NCBI GenBank assembly: GCA_030699295.1 | Contig: JAUYJQ010000043.1 | Span: 1-20,984, forward strand | DNA length: 20,984 bases | Source: Candidatus Beckwithbacteria bacterium | GTDB taxonomy: Bacteria > Patescibacteriota > Microgenomatia > UBA1400 > CG1-02-47-37 | Reading direction: 5' to 3' | Part shown: piece by piece, positions 5,613 through 12,851 of the stretch | Layout: the number at the start of each line of letters is the position of its first letter | Position numbering within the stretch: the stretch's first letter is position 1 | Made by a program: the position numbers and the translations under genes | Notes under the pieces: generated by a model | The model's database searches: none | What the model was told of the DNA's origin: nothing | The model's input: only the letters and a program-made list of their open reading frames with translations

Positions 5613-8600
5613 ATGTCCAAGTCTGCCCCGAAAGACCCCATAGAGCCGCACTTGCCGACAGCTTTAGTTGCCGGCGCCGGCGGCTTTGTTGGTTCTCATC
5701 TTTGCGACGCCCTGGTGTCTCAAAACTGTCTGGTTTATGGTTTAGACAACTGGTCAACCGGAAAAAAAGACAACTTAAAACACCTTTTAAATAATAAGAA
5801 GTTTGTATTTTTAGAGCACGACTTGAATCTGCCTTTAAAAATCTCCCTGCCGACGATCGACTATGTCTTTCACTTGGCGGGGATTGAAGCCTATTTAAAC
5901 GGCTTGGATGTTAGCCTGGACACCCTTCTGGTAAATTCACTCGGCTCCCGGCAGCTGTTGGAACTGGCTAAAAAACACCAAGCCAAGTTTTTACTCGGGT
6001 CAACCATTGATGTCTATTCGGGATTTTTATCAGCCACTGATTTAAACCAATACTTTTCCCAGGAACACCGGCGGGAAGAGGCCTATTCGCACCACGAAGC
6101 CAAGCGTTTTTCCGAGGCCTTAACCCACGAGTACTACAGCCGGTTTCAGCTCGATGCCCGAATTGTCCGCCTGGGCCACGTCTACGGGCCGCGCTTGAAC
6201 TTGGAATCAGGCGGCGACATTGCCCAGTTGTTTAAGGCGGCCATTGGCGGCCAGGCGCTGGTGGTGGCCGGGCAGGGGCTAAAAGCCATTTATCCAACCT
6301 ATGTAACTGACTTAATTTACGGCCTGACCAAGGCCATGTTTTCCCAGAGCTCGGCCGGACAAATTTACACCCTGATTAGTCCGGAGAAAATCAGTGTTTT
6401 AAACTTTGCCAACAAATTAAAACAGGCACTCAAGGCAGAAGATCTAAAAATCGAGTTTAGCAGCGAAGCGGCCGAGTTTGACCCGCTGGCTTTGTCGAAA
6501 ACTGTGATCCAATCTCAGGAAAACCTGGGCTGGCAGCCAAAAGTTTTCCTGGAGACGGGGATTGCTAAAACTGTCGCTTGGTTAAAAATCAACAAGCCCG
6601 CCGCCGCTAAAGCTTCGGCGGGCGAGGCCGGGGAAGAGGTTAACAGTCAACCCGAGGATTACTCACTGGCTGATCTGGGGATTACTCCCGCTTTACCCGC
6701 CGCAGCCATGGCCCAGGCGAGCCCGGCAAAATCTGCCTCAAAACCAAAACCCGGCTTTAAATTCCCAAAAATTAAACTGCCAAAAATTGCGTGGCAATTT
6801 AAAAAACCAACCATTGCTTTAATGCCTCATCCAAAACCAATGTCTAAACAGGGGAAAATGTGGTTGTTTGGCGCCGTGGTGATTTTTTTGTGGCTGGTTG
6901 GCCCCTTGTTTTTGTCAGTGACCCTGGCTTTAGCTGGAGTAAATTCATTAAAGCAGGCCAGGGAAATTACCGATTTTACCCGGGCCCAGCAGCTAGTTAA
7001 GCTAACCGATCGGGCCGCGGCCCAATTTAGTTTCAGCCGCCGGTTGCTGCGTCAAGCCAGTCTGACTACCAGCCTGTTCGGCTTAAAATCGGTGAGTGAA
7101 AATTACGACCGCCTGCTTTCGATCGGGATTAACCTAAGCCAGGGGGGCAAACAGTTAGCCCGGGCGGGCGAGTCGGGCCTGCTGTTAACCCAAATAGTGT
7201 TACATAACGAAACCGGTAATATTACCGAGGCTTTAAAGCAGATTCAGCTAAACCTTGACCAGGCTTACAGTGAACTGTCTTTTGTAGAGTCAGAGCTGCA
7301 GTCGGGGCGGCAACTGGAGCTCGATTTTACCAGCGGCCTGACTAAGGAGTATCAAGCCTTAACCGAGCAGTTGCCTCAACTGAGGCAAAAAATTAACCAG
7401 CTGCGTAATATTTTGCCGCTCATTCCCGGCTTTATTGCCCAGGATTCGAAGAAAACTTATTTGATTTTGTTTCAAAACTCGACTGAAATCAGACCGACGG
7501 GCGGCTTTATTGGTTCTTACGGCTTGTTAACTTTTGAAAAAGGCAAGCTTTTGGATTTTGCGGTTCAGGATATTTACGCGGCCGACGGCCAGCTCAAGGG
7601 CTATGTGGAGCCGCCCGAACCAATCAAGGCGGCCTTTGGCGATAACACCTGGTTTTTTCGCGACTCAAACTGGGACCCGGACTTTATTGTTTCGGCGGAA
7701 AGGGCGGAGTGGTTTTTACAAAAAACTACCGACAGAAACGTTGACGGGGTAATTGCCGTGAACTTGCCGGCAGTAAAGTTTTTACTTGAGGCCCTGGGGC
7801 CGATGACTCTGCCCGATTACAACGAAGAGGTGACGGCCGACAATCTGTTTGACCGGGCGGAATACCGGTCGGAGATAGATTTTTTCCCCGGCTCAACCCA
7901 AAAAAAAGATTTTTTAGGTTCTCTATCCCGGGAAATTTTTACAAAGGCCCAAAATGCTTCAGCTTCAGACTTGCTTAAACTCGCCCAGGCAGTAGAAACG
8001 GCCTTGGGGCAAAAACAAGTCCTGATGAATCTTCACGACGAGCCCGGCCAAAAACTATTACTCCAACAAAACTGGGCGGGGAGTTTATTTAACCCCAATT
8101 TGGTCACGGCCGACCAGCGCCCGGTTTTGACCGACTATAACTTTTTGGTCGAGGCCAACTTGGGCATTAACAAGGCCAACTATTTTTTAAACCGGTCGAT
8201 TAAACAGCAGTTGACGATCTTGAAAAATAAAGAAGTCTTAGCCGTAACCACGATTAATTATCAAAACCAAAGCCCGGCCGACGCCTGGCCCGGTGGGATT
8301 TATAAAAGCTATTTAAGGCAATATCTGCCGGAGGGCGCCAGCTTAGTGTCAGTGAAGCTGGATGAAAACAAACTTAATCTGGCTCAAGACATCGACGCCA
8401 CTAACGATCAAGGAAAATTTATTTTAGGCTTTCCCGTCAGCGTGCCGGTGAAAGGCAGCTTAGAGGTGGAAGTCACTTACCGGTTGCCCGGGAGCTTAAT
8501 TAACAAGAATCAATTGAGCCGGTTGGCCGTCGTTGTGCCCAAGCAGCCGGGGATTATCGCCGACTCCTTGGAAGTAATTGTTAACCACCCGACTTTTTTA

Positions 8601-8708
8601 ACCGTGGCCGCGGTTAATCCTCAAGCCTTGGTCTCTCCCCAAGTGATAACTTGGCAGTCGGACCTAAGTTACGACCGCGTCTTTACCATTGACTTTATCG
8701 AGAAGTAA
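5613..8708 (+). CDS. SDR/NAD-epimerase-like domain fused to membrane-anchored DUF4012
   Basis: A large two-part protein of 1031 aa. Residues 15-325 form an extended short-chain dehydrogenase/epimerase domain: the dinucleotide motif G21AGGFVG27, the strand FHLAG, GSTIDVYS (130-136), RIVRLGHVYGPRL and a C-terminal substrate half. The catalytic YxxxK reads instead HHEAK, with His160 where Tyr is expected and Lys164 kept, and with Tyr158 two residues earlier. An Ala/Pro/Lys linker (326-415) holds a palindromic insertion. One membrane helix follows at about 416-441. The remainder is a probably extracytoplasmic coiled region and DUF4012 (about 610-880, RPTGGFIGSYG), then a beta-rich tail. The start at 5613 is preferred over the upstream ATG at 5556, which would overlap rnhA, because a promoter lies in between. 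It probably acts in cell-envelope polysaccharide handling, but the substrate is unknown. Confidence 0.9.
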   Translation: MSKSAPKDPIEPHLPTALVAGAGGFVGSHLCDALVSQNCLVYGLDNWSTGKKDNLKHLLNNKKFVFLEHDLNLPLKISLPTIDYVFHLAGIEAYLNGLDVSLDTLLVNSLGSRQLLELAKKHQAKFLLGSTIDVYSGFLSATDLNQYFSQEHRREEAYSHHEAKRFSEALTHEYYSRFQLDARIVRLGHVYGPRLNLESGGDIAQLFKAAIGGQALVVAGQGLKAIYPTYVTDLIYGLTKAMFSQSSAGQIYTLISPEKISVLNFANKLKQALKAEDLKIEFSSEAAEFDPLALSKTVIQSQENLGWQPKVFLETGIAKTVAWLKINKPAAAKASAGEAGEEVNSQPEDYSLADLGITPALPAAAMAQASPAKSASKPKPGFKFPKIKLPKIAWQFKKPTIALMPHPKPMSKQGKMWLFGAVVIFLWLVGPLFLSVTLALAGVNSLKQAREITDFTRAQQLVKLTDRAAAQFSFSRRLLRQASLTTSLFGLKSVSENYDRLLSIGINLSQGGKQLARAGESGLLLTQIVLHNETGNITEALKQIQLNLDQAYSELSFVESELQSGRQLELDFTSGLTKEYQALTEQLPQLRQKINQLRNILPLIPGFIAQDSKKTYLILFQNSTEIRPTGGFIGSYGLLTFEKGKLLDFAVQDIYAADGQLKGYVEPPEPIKAAFGDNTWFFRDSNWDPDFIVSAERAEWFLQKTTDRNVDGVIAVNLPAVKFLLEALGPMTLPDYNEEVTADNLFDRAEYRSEIDFFPGSTQKKDFLGSLSREIFTKAQNASASDLLKLAQAVETALGQKQVLMNLHDEPGQKLLLQQNWAGSLFNPNLVTADQRPVLTDYNFLVEANLGINKANYFLNRSIKQQLTILKNKEVLAVTTINYQNQSPADAWPGGIYKSYLRQYLPEGASLVSVKLDENKLNLAQDIDATNDQGKFILGFPVSVPVKGSLEVEVTYRLPGSLINKNQLSRLAVVVPKQPGIIADSLEVIVNHPTFLTVAAVNPQALVSPQVITWQSDLSYDRVFTIDFIEK
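6596..6623. repeat. Palindromic element inserted in coding sequence (copy 1)
   Basis: An 8-base perfect stem, GCCCGCCG (6596-6603) with CGGCGGGC (6616-6623), encloses a 12-base loop. In frame it encodes part of KPAAAKASAGEAG (residues 328-340) in the linker of the SDR-DUF4012 protein. The core AAAGCTTCG resembles CAAGGCTTCG on the coding strand of the valS element. Confidence 0.7.
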
Positions 8709-8717
8709 AGGCATAAT
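8689..8717 (+). promoter_or_regulatory. rplY promoter
   Basis: TTGACT (8689-8694) and CATAAT (8712-8717), each 5 of 6 to consensus, are 17 bases apart. The -10 ends seven bases before the ATG at 8725, which supports that start over the in-frame ATG at 8689 and again implies a leaderless mRNA. The -35 lies within the end of the preceding gene. Confidence 0.7.
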
Positions 8718-8724
8718 CCCTCTT

Positions 8725-9444
8725 ATGGCCGTACCACTAAAACTCAAAGCCAAGAAGCGAACCATTGCCGGACGCAAGGTCAAGAAGCTGCGCCGTCAAC
8801 AATTATTACCGGGAAATATTTACGGTCGGGACATTAAATCCTTGAGCATCGAACTGCCTCTCAAAGAATTTGAAGCAGTTTTTAAAACTGCCGGTGAAAC
8901 CGGAATAGTTGATTTAACTGTCGACAAAGAAGCTAAGCCCCGGCCGGTTTTGATCGGCAATGTCCAACTCGACCCGGTCAGCGATAGCTTTTTACACGTT
9001 GATTTCCGCCAGGTTGACTTAACCAAGAAAGTAACCGTGGCTATTCCCCTGGAACTTATTGGTGAGTCGCCGGCAGTGATTAAGGGCGGAGTTTTAGTCA
9101 GGTTGGTAGACGAATTAGAAGTTGAGGCCCTGCCTAAGGATTTACCGGATAAGTTTGCCGTGGATATCAGCGGCCTGGAAGAGATTGGCCAGGGGATTAC
9201 TTTAAAACAAGTCAAAATTGACAGCACTAAAGTTAAGCCGACAACCGAGAATTTAGATGAGCTGGTAGTTAAGATTGAAGCCCCGGCTAAAGAAGAAGAG
9301 AAGCCGGTAGAAGCGGCCCCAGCTGATGCCGAAACCCCAGAGGCTGAAGCCGCTCCCGAGGAGGGAGAAGCTAAAAAAGCTGAGGCTGAAGCGAAGCCAC
9401 AAAGCCCGGATCAAGATAAAAAGCCTGCTCCCAAAAAGCCTTAG
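8725..9444 (+). CDS. rplY: 50S ribosomal protein L25, CTC type
   Basis: L25 binds 5S rRNA in the large subunit. The 239-aa product is the long general-stress (CTC) form. The N-terminal L25 domain (about 1-92) contains RKVKKLRRQQLLPGNIYGRD and ends in LHVDFRQVDLTKKVTVAIPL. The TL5 C-terminal domain (about 93-185) contains GGVLVRLVDELEVEALPKDLP and TTENLDELVVKI. A low-complexity Ala/Glu/Pro/Lys tail of about 50 residues follows. An in-frame ATG 36 bases upstream is rejected because it lies inside the preceding gene and its -35 box. The last 74 bases overlap the end of the convergent minus-strand small gene. Confidence 0.94.
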   Translation: MAVPLKLKAKKRTIAGRKVKKLRRQQLLPGNIYGRDIKSLSIELPLKEFEAVFKTAGETGIVDLTVDKEAKPRPVLIGNVQLDPVSDSFLHVDFRQVDLTKKVTVAIPLELIGESPAVIKGGVLVRLVDELEVEALPKDLPDKFAVDISGLEEIGQGITLKQVKIDSTKVKPTTENLDELVVKIEAPAKEEEKPVEAAPADAETPEAEAAPEEGEAKKAEAEAKPQSPDQDKKPAPKKP

Positions 9445-9715
9445 CCTGATCATCTTGATAAAGCTGCCAATTTAAAAAAGCCAAGCGCAGTAATCCGTCT
9501 CTGGTTTCAACCTTCTCTGTTAAAACTTTTTCCCATGCGATTATCTCTTGCTTCAAAACAGTTGGCCGATTAGCTATAAGTTCGGCAGAGTTTTGGGCAG
9601 CCATTGACCACGGCCACGAGGCTAAATTATTTTTTACTCTAATTGCTTCCGGCAACGGCCACAATGCGGCAGCCGCCTCAATGATTAACAAAGCATAAAT
9701 TAAGTATTTGGCCAT
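9371..9715 (-). CDS. Small membrane-anchored TPR-like protein downstream of valS
   Basis: This 114-aa product is not assigned to a named family. The N-terminus MAKYLIYALLIIEAAAALWPL is a hydrophobic signal-anchor (about 4-20). A helical region follows, and residues 73-106, GLLRLAFLNWQLYQDDQAKA then FWEQAFYLDPG, have the spacing of one tetratricopeptide repeat. The start overlaps the valS 3' end by 16 bases, so it is probably co-translated with valS. The 3' end overlaps rplY on the opposite strand by 74 bases, under the low-complexity tail of L25. It is real rather than a shadow because of the coherent anchor plus TPR pattern and the tight coupling. Its function is unknown. Confidence 0.7.
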   Translation of the reverse strand: MAKYLIYALLIIEAAAALWPLPEAIRVKNNLASWPWSMAAQNSAELIANRPTVLKQEIIAWEKVLTEKVETRDGLLRLAFLNWQLYQDDQAKAFWEQAFYLDPGFVASLQPQLF

Positions 9716-11787
9716 TGGCTGGAGATTAATAATTTTTCTTTGGCTTTGGGTAACTGCTGCCAGACCGCTTCGGTGACAAAGGGTACAAACGGGTGGAGAA
9801 GTTTTAAGAAAACTCTCAAGCCGTCAAGCAGGGCGGCTCGGGAGATCTTTCCGGCCTTAGCGGCCTCGATTTGTTCGTCACAGAACCAATGCCAAAACTG
9901 ATTATAAACTGTTTCGGCCGCCAGCCCGGGTTTTAAATCATCCAGCTGTTTAGTCACTTGTTCGACCACTTTATGTAAATGTTTTATAAATTCGTCGTCC
10001 CGCGAAGCCTTGGCGAAGCGGGATTCTTCCATGGTAATGTACCTAGCCGCATTCCAGATTTTATTAGTTAAGTTGCGCATGCCCCGGATTTTATCTTCGC
10101 CGACACTATTATCCCGGCCGGCGGTGGTGCTCATCACCAGAGCCAGGCGTAAGGCATCGGCACCGTATTTTTCCACCACATCCAGGGGGTTTAAGGCATT
10201 GCCTTTGCTTTTACTCATTTTTTGGCCTTTTTGGTCGCGGACTAAGCCGTGAAGATATACTTGTTTAAAAGGAACTTGGTTGGTCAGATACATGCCCATG
10301 ATCAGCATCCGCATCACCCAAATCGGTAAAATGTCATAGCCGGTCTCCATTAAAGCGGTGGGGTAAAAACGCTGGAAATCATCTTTCTGGTTAGTTTTTA
10401 AAGTCACCACCGGCCACTGGCTGGAGGAAAACCAGGTGTCAAAAGTGTCGGTTTCCGCTTCAAACTCCGTGGCGCCGCAGGTGGGGCACTTAATTGGTTT
10501 GGTTTTAGAAACCACAAAGCACTGGTCAGGGTCGTTGGTTTTATGGTGGCAGTACCACACCGGGATGGTAATCCCCCAGACAATCTGCCGGGAAATATTC
10601 CAATCATCTAAAATATTAAGCCAGTGTTTTAAAATCTTGTCGTGGCCGGCGCCGTAGATGGTTACCTGGCTTTGGTTTAAGGCTGATAAAACTTTTTTGG
10701 TTAATGGTTTAACTTTAATAAAAAACTGGGCTAAAGGCAGCGGTTCGATGGTCCGGCCGCAGCGGTAGCAAGTGCCGACGGCATGATTGTAAGCAGTGTC
10801 CACTTTTACTAATAGGCCTTGCTTCTTTAAGTCCTCCACCACTTTTTCCCGGGCTGCCATAACCTTTAGGCCCTGGTACTTGCCCGCCTTAGCATTTAAC
10901 CGGCCGTCAAAGTCGATTACCTGATTTGGCCCGGGCATTTCCTGTTTGTGTCTTTGCCAAACCTGGTAATCGTTGTGGTCATGGGCCGGGGTAATTTTAA
11001 CCACGCCGGTGCCAAACTGCGGATCGACGTAGTTGTCAGCAATCACTTTAATTTTAAATTTACCCACTAAGCCTTTGACTTCAATTTCTTGGCCCACCCA
11101 TTTTTTATACCTTTTATCTTTAGGGTTAACCGCTACTGCCGTATCGCCGAATTTAGTTTCCGGCCTGACTGTAGCTAAGGTAAACGGGCCATATTTTAAG
11201 TAGTAGAGCGGCTCGTTTCTGTCCACGTGATTTATTTCCAGATTGGAAAAAGCCGTGCCGCAGCGGGTACAGTAATTGACCAGTTTTAAATCCCGGTAGA
11301 CCAAGCCGTCGTCATGGAGTTGCTTAAAAGTATTTAAAACAAACTTAACCACGTCTTTATCCAGGGTGAACTTGAGCCTGGTCCAGTCGGCTGAGGCGCC
11401 CAGTTTTTTCATTTGGGTGATAGCGACGCCGGAGTTTTTAGCCACGTAATCCCAAATCATTTGGTATAAAGTCTGGCGGTCAAAATCAAACCGGGACTGC
11501 CCTTCTTTGGCTAATTTTTTTTCAAACACAAACTGGGTTTCGATGCCGGCGTGGTCAGTCCCCGGCAGCCACAAAGCCGCCCGGCCGCGCATCCGCTGGT
11601 AGCGGATGAAAATATCCTCGACCGTGACAAACATAGCATGGCCCAGGTGAAGGGGGTCGTTGGCATTGGGCGGCGGCATGATGATGGTGTAGGGTTTGCC
11701 TTGATTGCCGGGCTGAAAGGCTCCGGATTTTTCCCAAGCTTGATAAATCCCGTCCTCAAATTTTTCCGCCCGGTATGTTTTATCCAT
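9700..11787 (-). CDS. valS: Valyl-tRNA synthetase, short form
   Basis: The enzyme charges tRNA-Val with valine in the cytoplasm. The 695-aa product has the class I signatures PPPNANDPLHLGH (HLGH at 47-50) and GQKMSKSKGN (KMSKS at 523-527). The CP1 editing domain is present (ATVRPETKFGDTAVAVNP, about 206-222, and GTGVVKITPAHDHNDY, 259-274). Cys pairs CTRCG, CYRCG and CPTCG suggest zinc knuckles. It ends soon after the anticodon-binding domain (HPFVPFVTEAVWQQLP) and lacks the C-terminal coiled-coil arm of the 880-950-aa enzymes. A palindromic insertion encodes SRFAKASRDD (589-598). The gene is divergent from ruvC over 22 bases and couples to a small TPR-like gene downstream. Confidence 0.96.
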   Translation of the reverse strand: MDKTYRAEKFEDGIYQAWEKSGAFQPGNQGKPYTIIMPPPNANDPLHLGHAMFVTVEDIFIRYQRMRGRAALWLPGTDHAGIETQFVFEKKLAKEGQSRFDFDRQTLYQMIWDYVAKNSGVAITQMKKLGASADWTRLKFTLDKDVVKFVLNTFKQLHDDGLVYRDLKLVNYCTRCGTAFSNLEINHVDRNEPLYYLKYGPFTLATVRPETKFGDTAVAVNPKDKRYKKWVGQEIEVKGLVGKFKIKVIADNYVDPQFGTGVVKITPAHDHNDYQVWQRHKQEMPGPNQVIDFDGRLNAKAGKYQGLKVMAAREKVVEDLKKQGLLVKVDTAYNHAVGTCYRCGRTIEPLPLAQFFIKVKPLTKKVLSALNQSQVTIYGAGHDKILKHWLNILDDWNISRQIVWGITIPVWYCHHKTNDPDQCFVVSKTKPIKCPTCGATEFEAETDTFDTWFSSSQWPVVTLKTNQKDDFQRFYPTALMETGYDILPIWVMRMLIMGMYLTNQVPFKQVYLHGLVRDQKGQKMSKSKGNALNPLDVVEKYGADALRLALVMSTTAGRDNSVGEDKIRGMRNLTNKIWNAARYITMEESRFAKASRDDEFIKHLHKVVEQVTKQLDDLKPGLAAETVYNQFWHWFCDEQIEAAKAGKISRAALLDGLRVFLKLLHPFVPFVTEAVWQQLPKAKEKLLISSQWPNT
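9998..10023. repeat. Palindromic element inserted in valS (copy 2)
   Basis: A symmetric 26-base element: TCCCGC (9998-10003) pairs with GCGGGA (10018-10023). An inner GCC/GGC pair closes a TT loop, with GAA/GAA as an internal bulge. On the coding strand it encodes SRFAKASRDD in an otherwise ordinary helical linker of ValS. Its core resembles the element at 6596-6623, and both encode Ala-Lys-Ala-Ser. Confidence 0.7.
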
Positions 11788-11795
11788 ATTTTCCT

Positions 11796-11803
11796 ATTAT
11801 AAT
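11796..11803. promoter_or_regulatory. Palindromic shared -10 for valS and ruvC
   Basis: ATTATAAT is its own reverse complement and contains a perfect TATAAT on each strand: plus 11798-11803, six bases before the ruvC ATG, and minus 11801-11796, eight bases before the valS ATG. No convincing -35 is seen on either side. The whole divergent spacer is only 22 bases. Confidence 0.7.
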
Positions 11804-11809
11804 CGACTC

Positions 11810-12286
11810 ATGAAGATTTTAGGAGTCGACCCGGGGACGGCCAGGCTGGGCTGGGGAGTAATTGATAATGAAACCATGATTGCCTGCGGTTGTTTGGAAA
11901 CCGCGGCCGGGTTGCCGGAAGAAAGGCGGCTAGAGATATTATTTGATGAATTATCAAAGTTAATTAAGCAATACCGGCCGGAAACAGTAGCTGTGGAAAA
12001 ATTATTCTTTTTCAAAAATCAAACCACGGTTATTCCCGTGGCCCAAAGCCGGGGAGTGGTCTTACTCGCCGCCAGCCAAAATCACCTACCGGTTGGTTCC
12101 TACACTCCCTTACAGATTAAACAGGCAGTCACCGGCTACGGCCGGGCGGAGAAAAAACAGGTTCAGCAAATGGTCAAGTCAATTTTAAAATTAAAAACTG
12201 TTCCCCGGCCGGATGATGCAGCCGACGCCTTGGCCGTGGCCCTGACCCACCAGTTTAGTTATAAGTTTAAATCTAGGGTAAAATAG
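11810..12286 (+). CDS. ruvC: Holliday junction endonuclease RuvC
   Basis: RuvC cuts four-way DNA junctions symmetrically, with RuvAB, at the end of recombination. The 158-aa product has the expected length and all four catalytic acids: Asp7 in ILGVDPGTARLGWG, Glu63 in VAVEKLFFFKN, and Asp136 and Asp139 in PRPDDAADALAVALTH. The DNA-contacting segment QIKQAVTGYGRAEKKQVQQM is also typical. The start ATG lies six bases from a perfect TATAAT. It is followed by ruvA after four bases; the ruvA -10 box lies inside the ruvC end. Confidence 0.97.
   Translation: MKILGVDPGTARLGWGVIDNETMIACGCLETAAGLPEERRLEILFDELSKLIKQYRPETVAVEKLFFFKNQTTVIPVAQSRGVVLLAASQNHLPVGSYTPLQIKQAVTGYGRAEKKQVQQMVKSILKLKTVPRPDDAADALAVALTHQFSYKFKSRVK
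12279..12284 (+). promoter_or_regulatory. Possible internal -10 for ruvA
   Basis: TAAAAT at the end of ruvC lies six bases before the ruvA ATG, the same spacing as at ruvC itself. There is no clear -35 and no Shine-Dalgarno site. Five of six bases match TATAAT. Confidence 0.4.
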
Positions 12287-12290
12287 ACCT

Positions 12291-12851
12291 ATGATTGCCC
12301 ACTTAGTTGGTAAACCGGAACGGTTGACCCCTGATTCAATTATTGTTGATGTTGGCGGAGTCGGTTATAAAGTTTTTGTGGGCAGCAGCGTCCCAATAAG
12401 CGGGGAGCCAATTAGTTTATTTATCCATACCCATGTTCGCGAAGACAGCCTGGATCTTTATGGGTTTTTAACCCGGGAAGAGCTGGGATTATTTAAATTG
12501 GTGATTAACATCTCCGGCATCGGCCCGCGAACCGGGGTGCAGCTCTTAAGCCAGGGGGTTAAGGCCATTACCAAGGCGGTGACTCAGGCCGATGTTGATT
12601 TTTTTACCTCAATCCCCCGACTGGGCAAAAAAAACGCCCAGAAAATTATCATCGAGCTAAAACCCAAGCTGGGGGACTTAACCGCTTTGGACTTAGCCGG
12701 CGAAACATCAGAAACCAAAGACGCGATTAACGCCCTGATTAACCTTGGCTTTAAGCCTAGAGAAGCGCGGGAGGCCTTGCGCCAAGCTGAGGGCGAAAGC
12801 CTGGACGATAAAATTAAATCGGCCCTCAAAAATTTAGGTAAGAGAAAATGA
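12291..12851 (+). CDS. ruvA: Holliday junction binding protein RuvA
   Basis: RuvA tetramers hold the Holliday junction and load the RuvB motor. The 186-aa product has domain I (MIAHLVGKPERL, then IIVDVGGVGYKVFV, and HVREDSLDLYGFLTREE). Domain II carries two helix-hairpin-helix motifs (ISGIGPRTGVQLLS and IPRLGKKNAQKIIIELK). The RuvB-binding domain III follows (DAINALINLGFKPREAREAL, about 145-165), joined by a short acidic linker. The length is slightly below the E. coli 203 aa. It starts four bases after the ruvC stop and overlaps ruvB by an ATGA. Confidence 0.97.
   Translation: MIAHLVGKPERLTPDSIIVDVGGVGYKVFVGSSVPISGEPISLFIHTHVREDSLDLYGFLTREELGLFKLVINISGIGPRTGVQLLSQGVKAITKAVTQADVDFFTSIPRLGKKNAQKIIIELKPKLGDLTALDLAGETSETKDAINALINLGFKPREAREALRQAEGESLDDKIKSALKNLGKRK

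Noticed and set aside
8689..8724. Upstream ATG for rplY
   Set aside because: It lies inside the preceding gene and the -35 box; L25 homologues begin near MAVPLKLKAKKR.
8820..9227. 135-codon minus-strand frame opposite rplY
   Set aside because: It is antisense to conserved L25 sequence, Ser/Thr-rich and without a domain.
10010..10657. Plus-strand frames opposite valS
   Set aside because: They run antisense to conserved catalytic parts of ValS, with no family resemblance.
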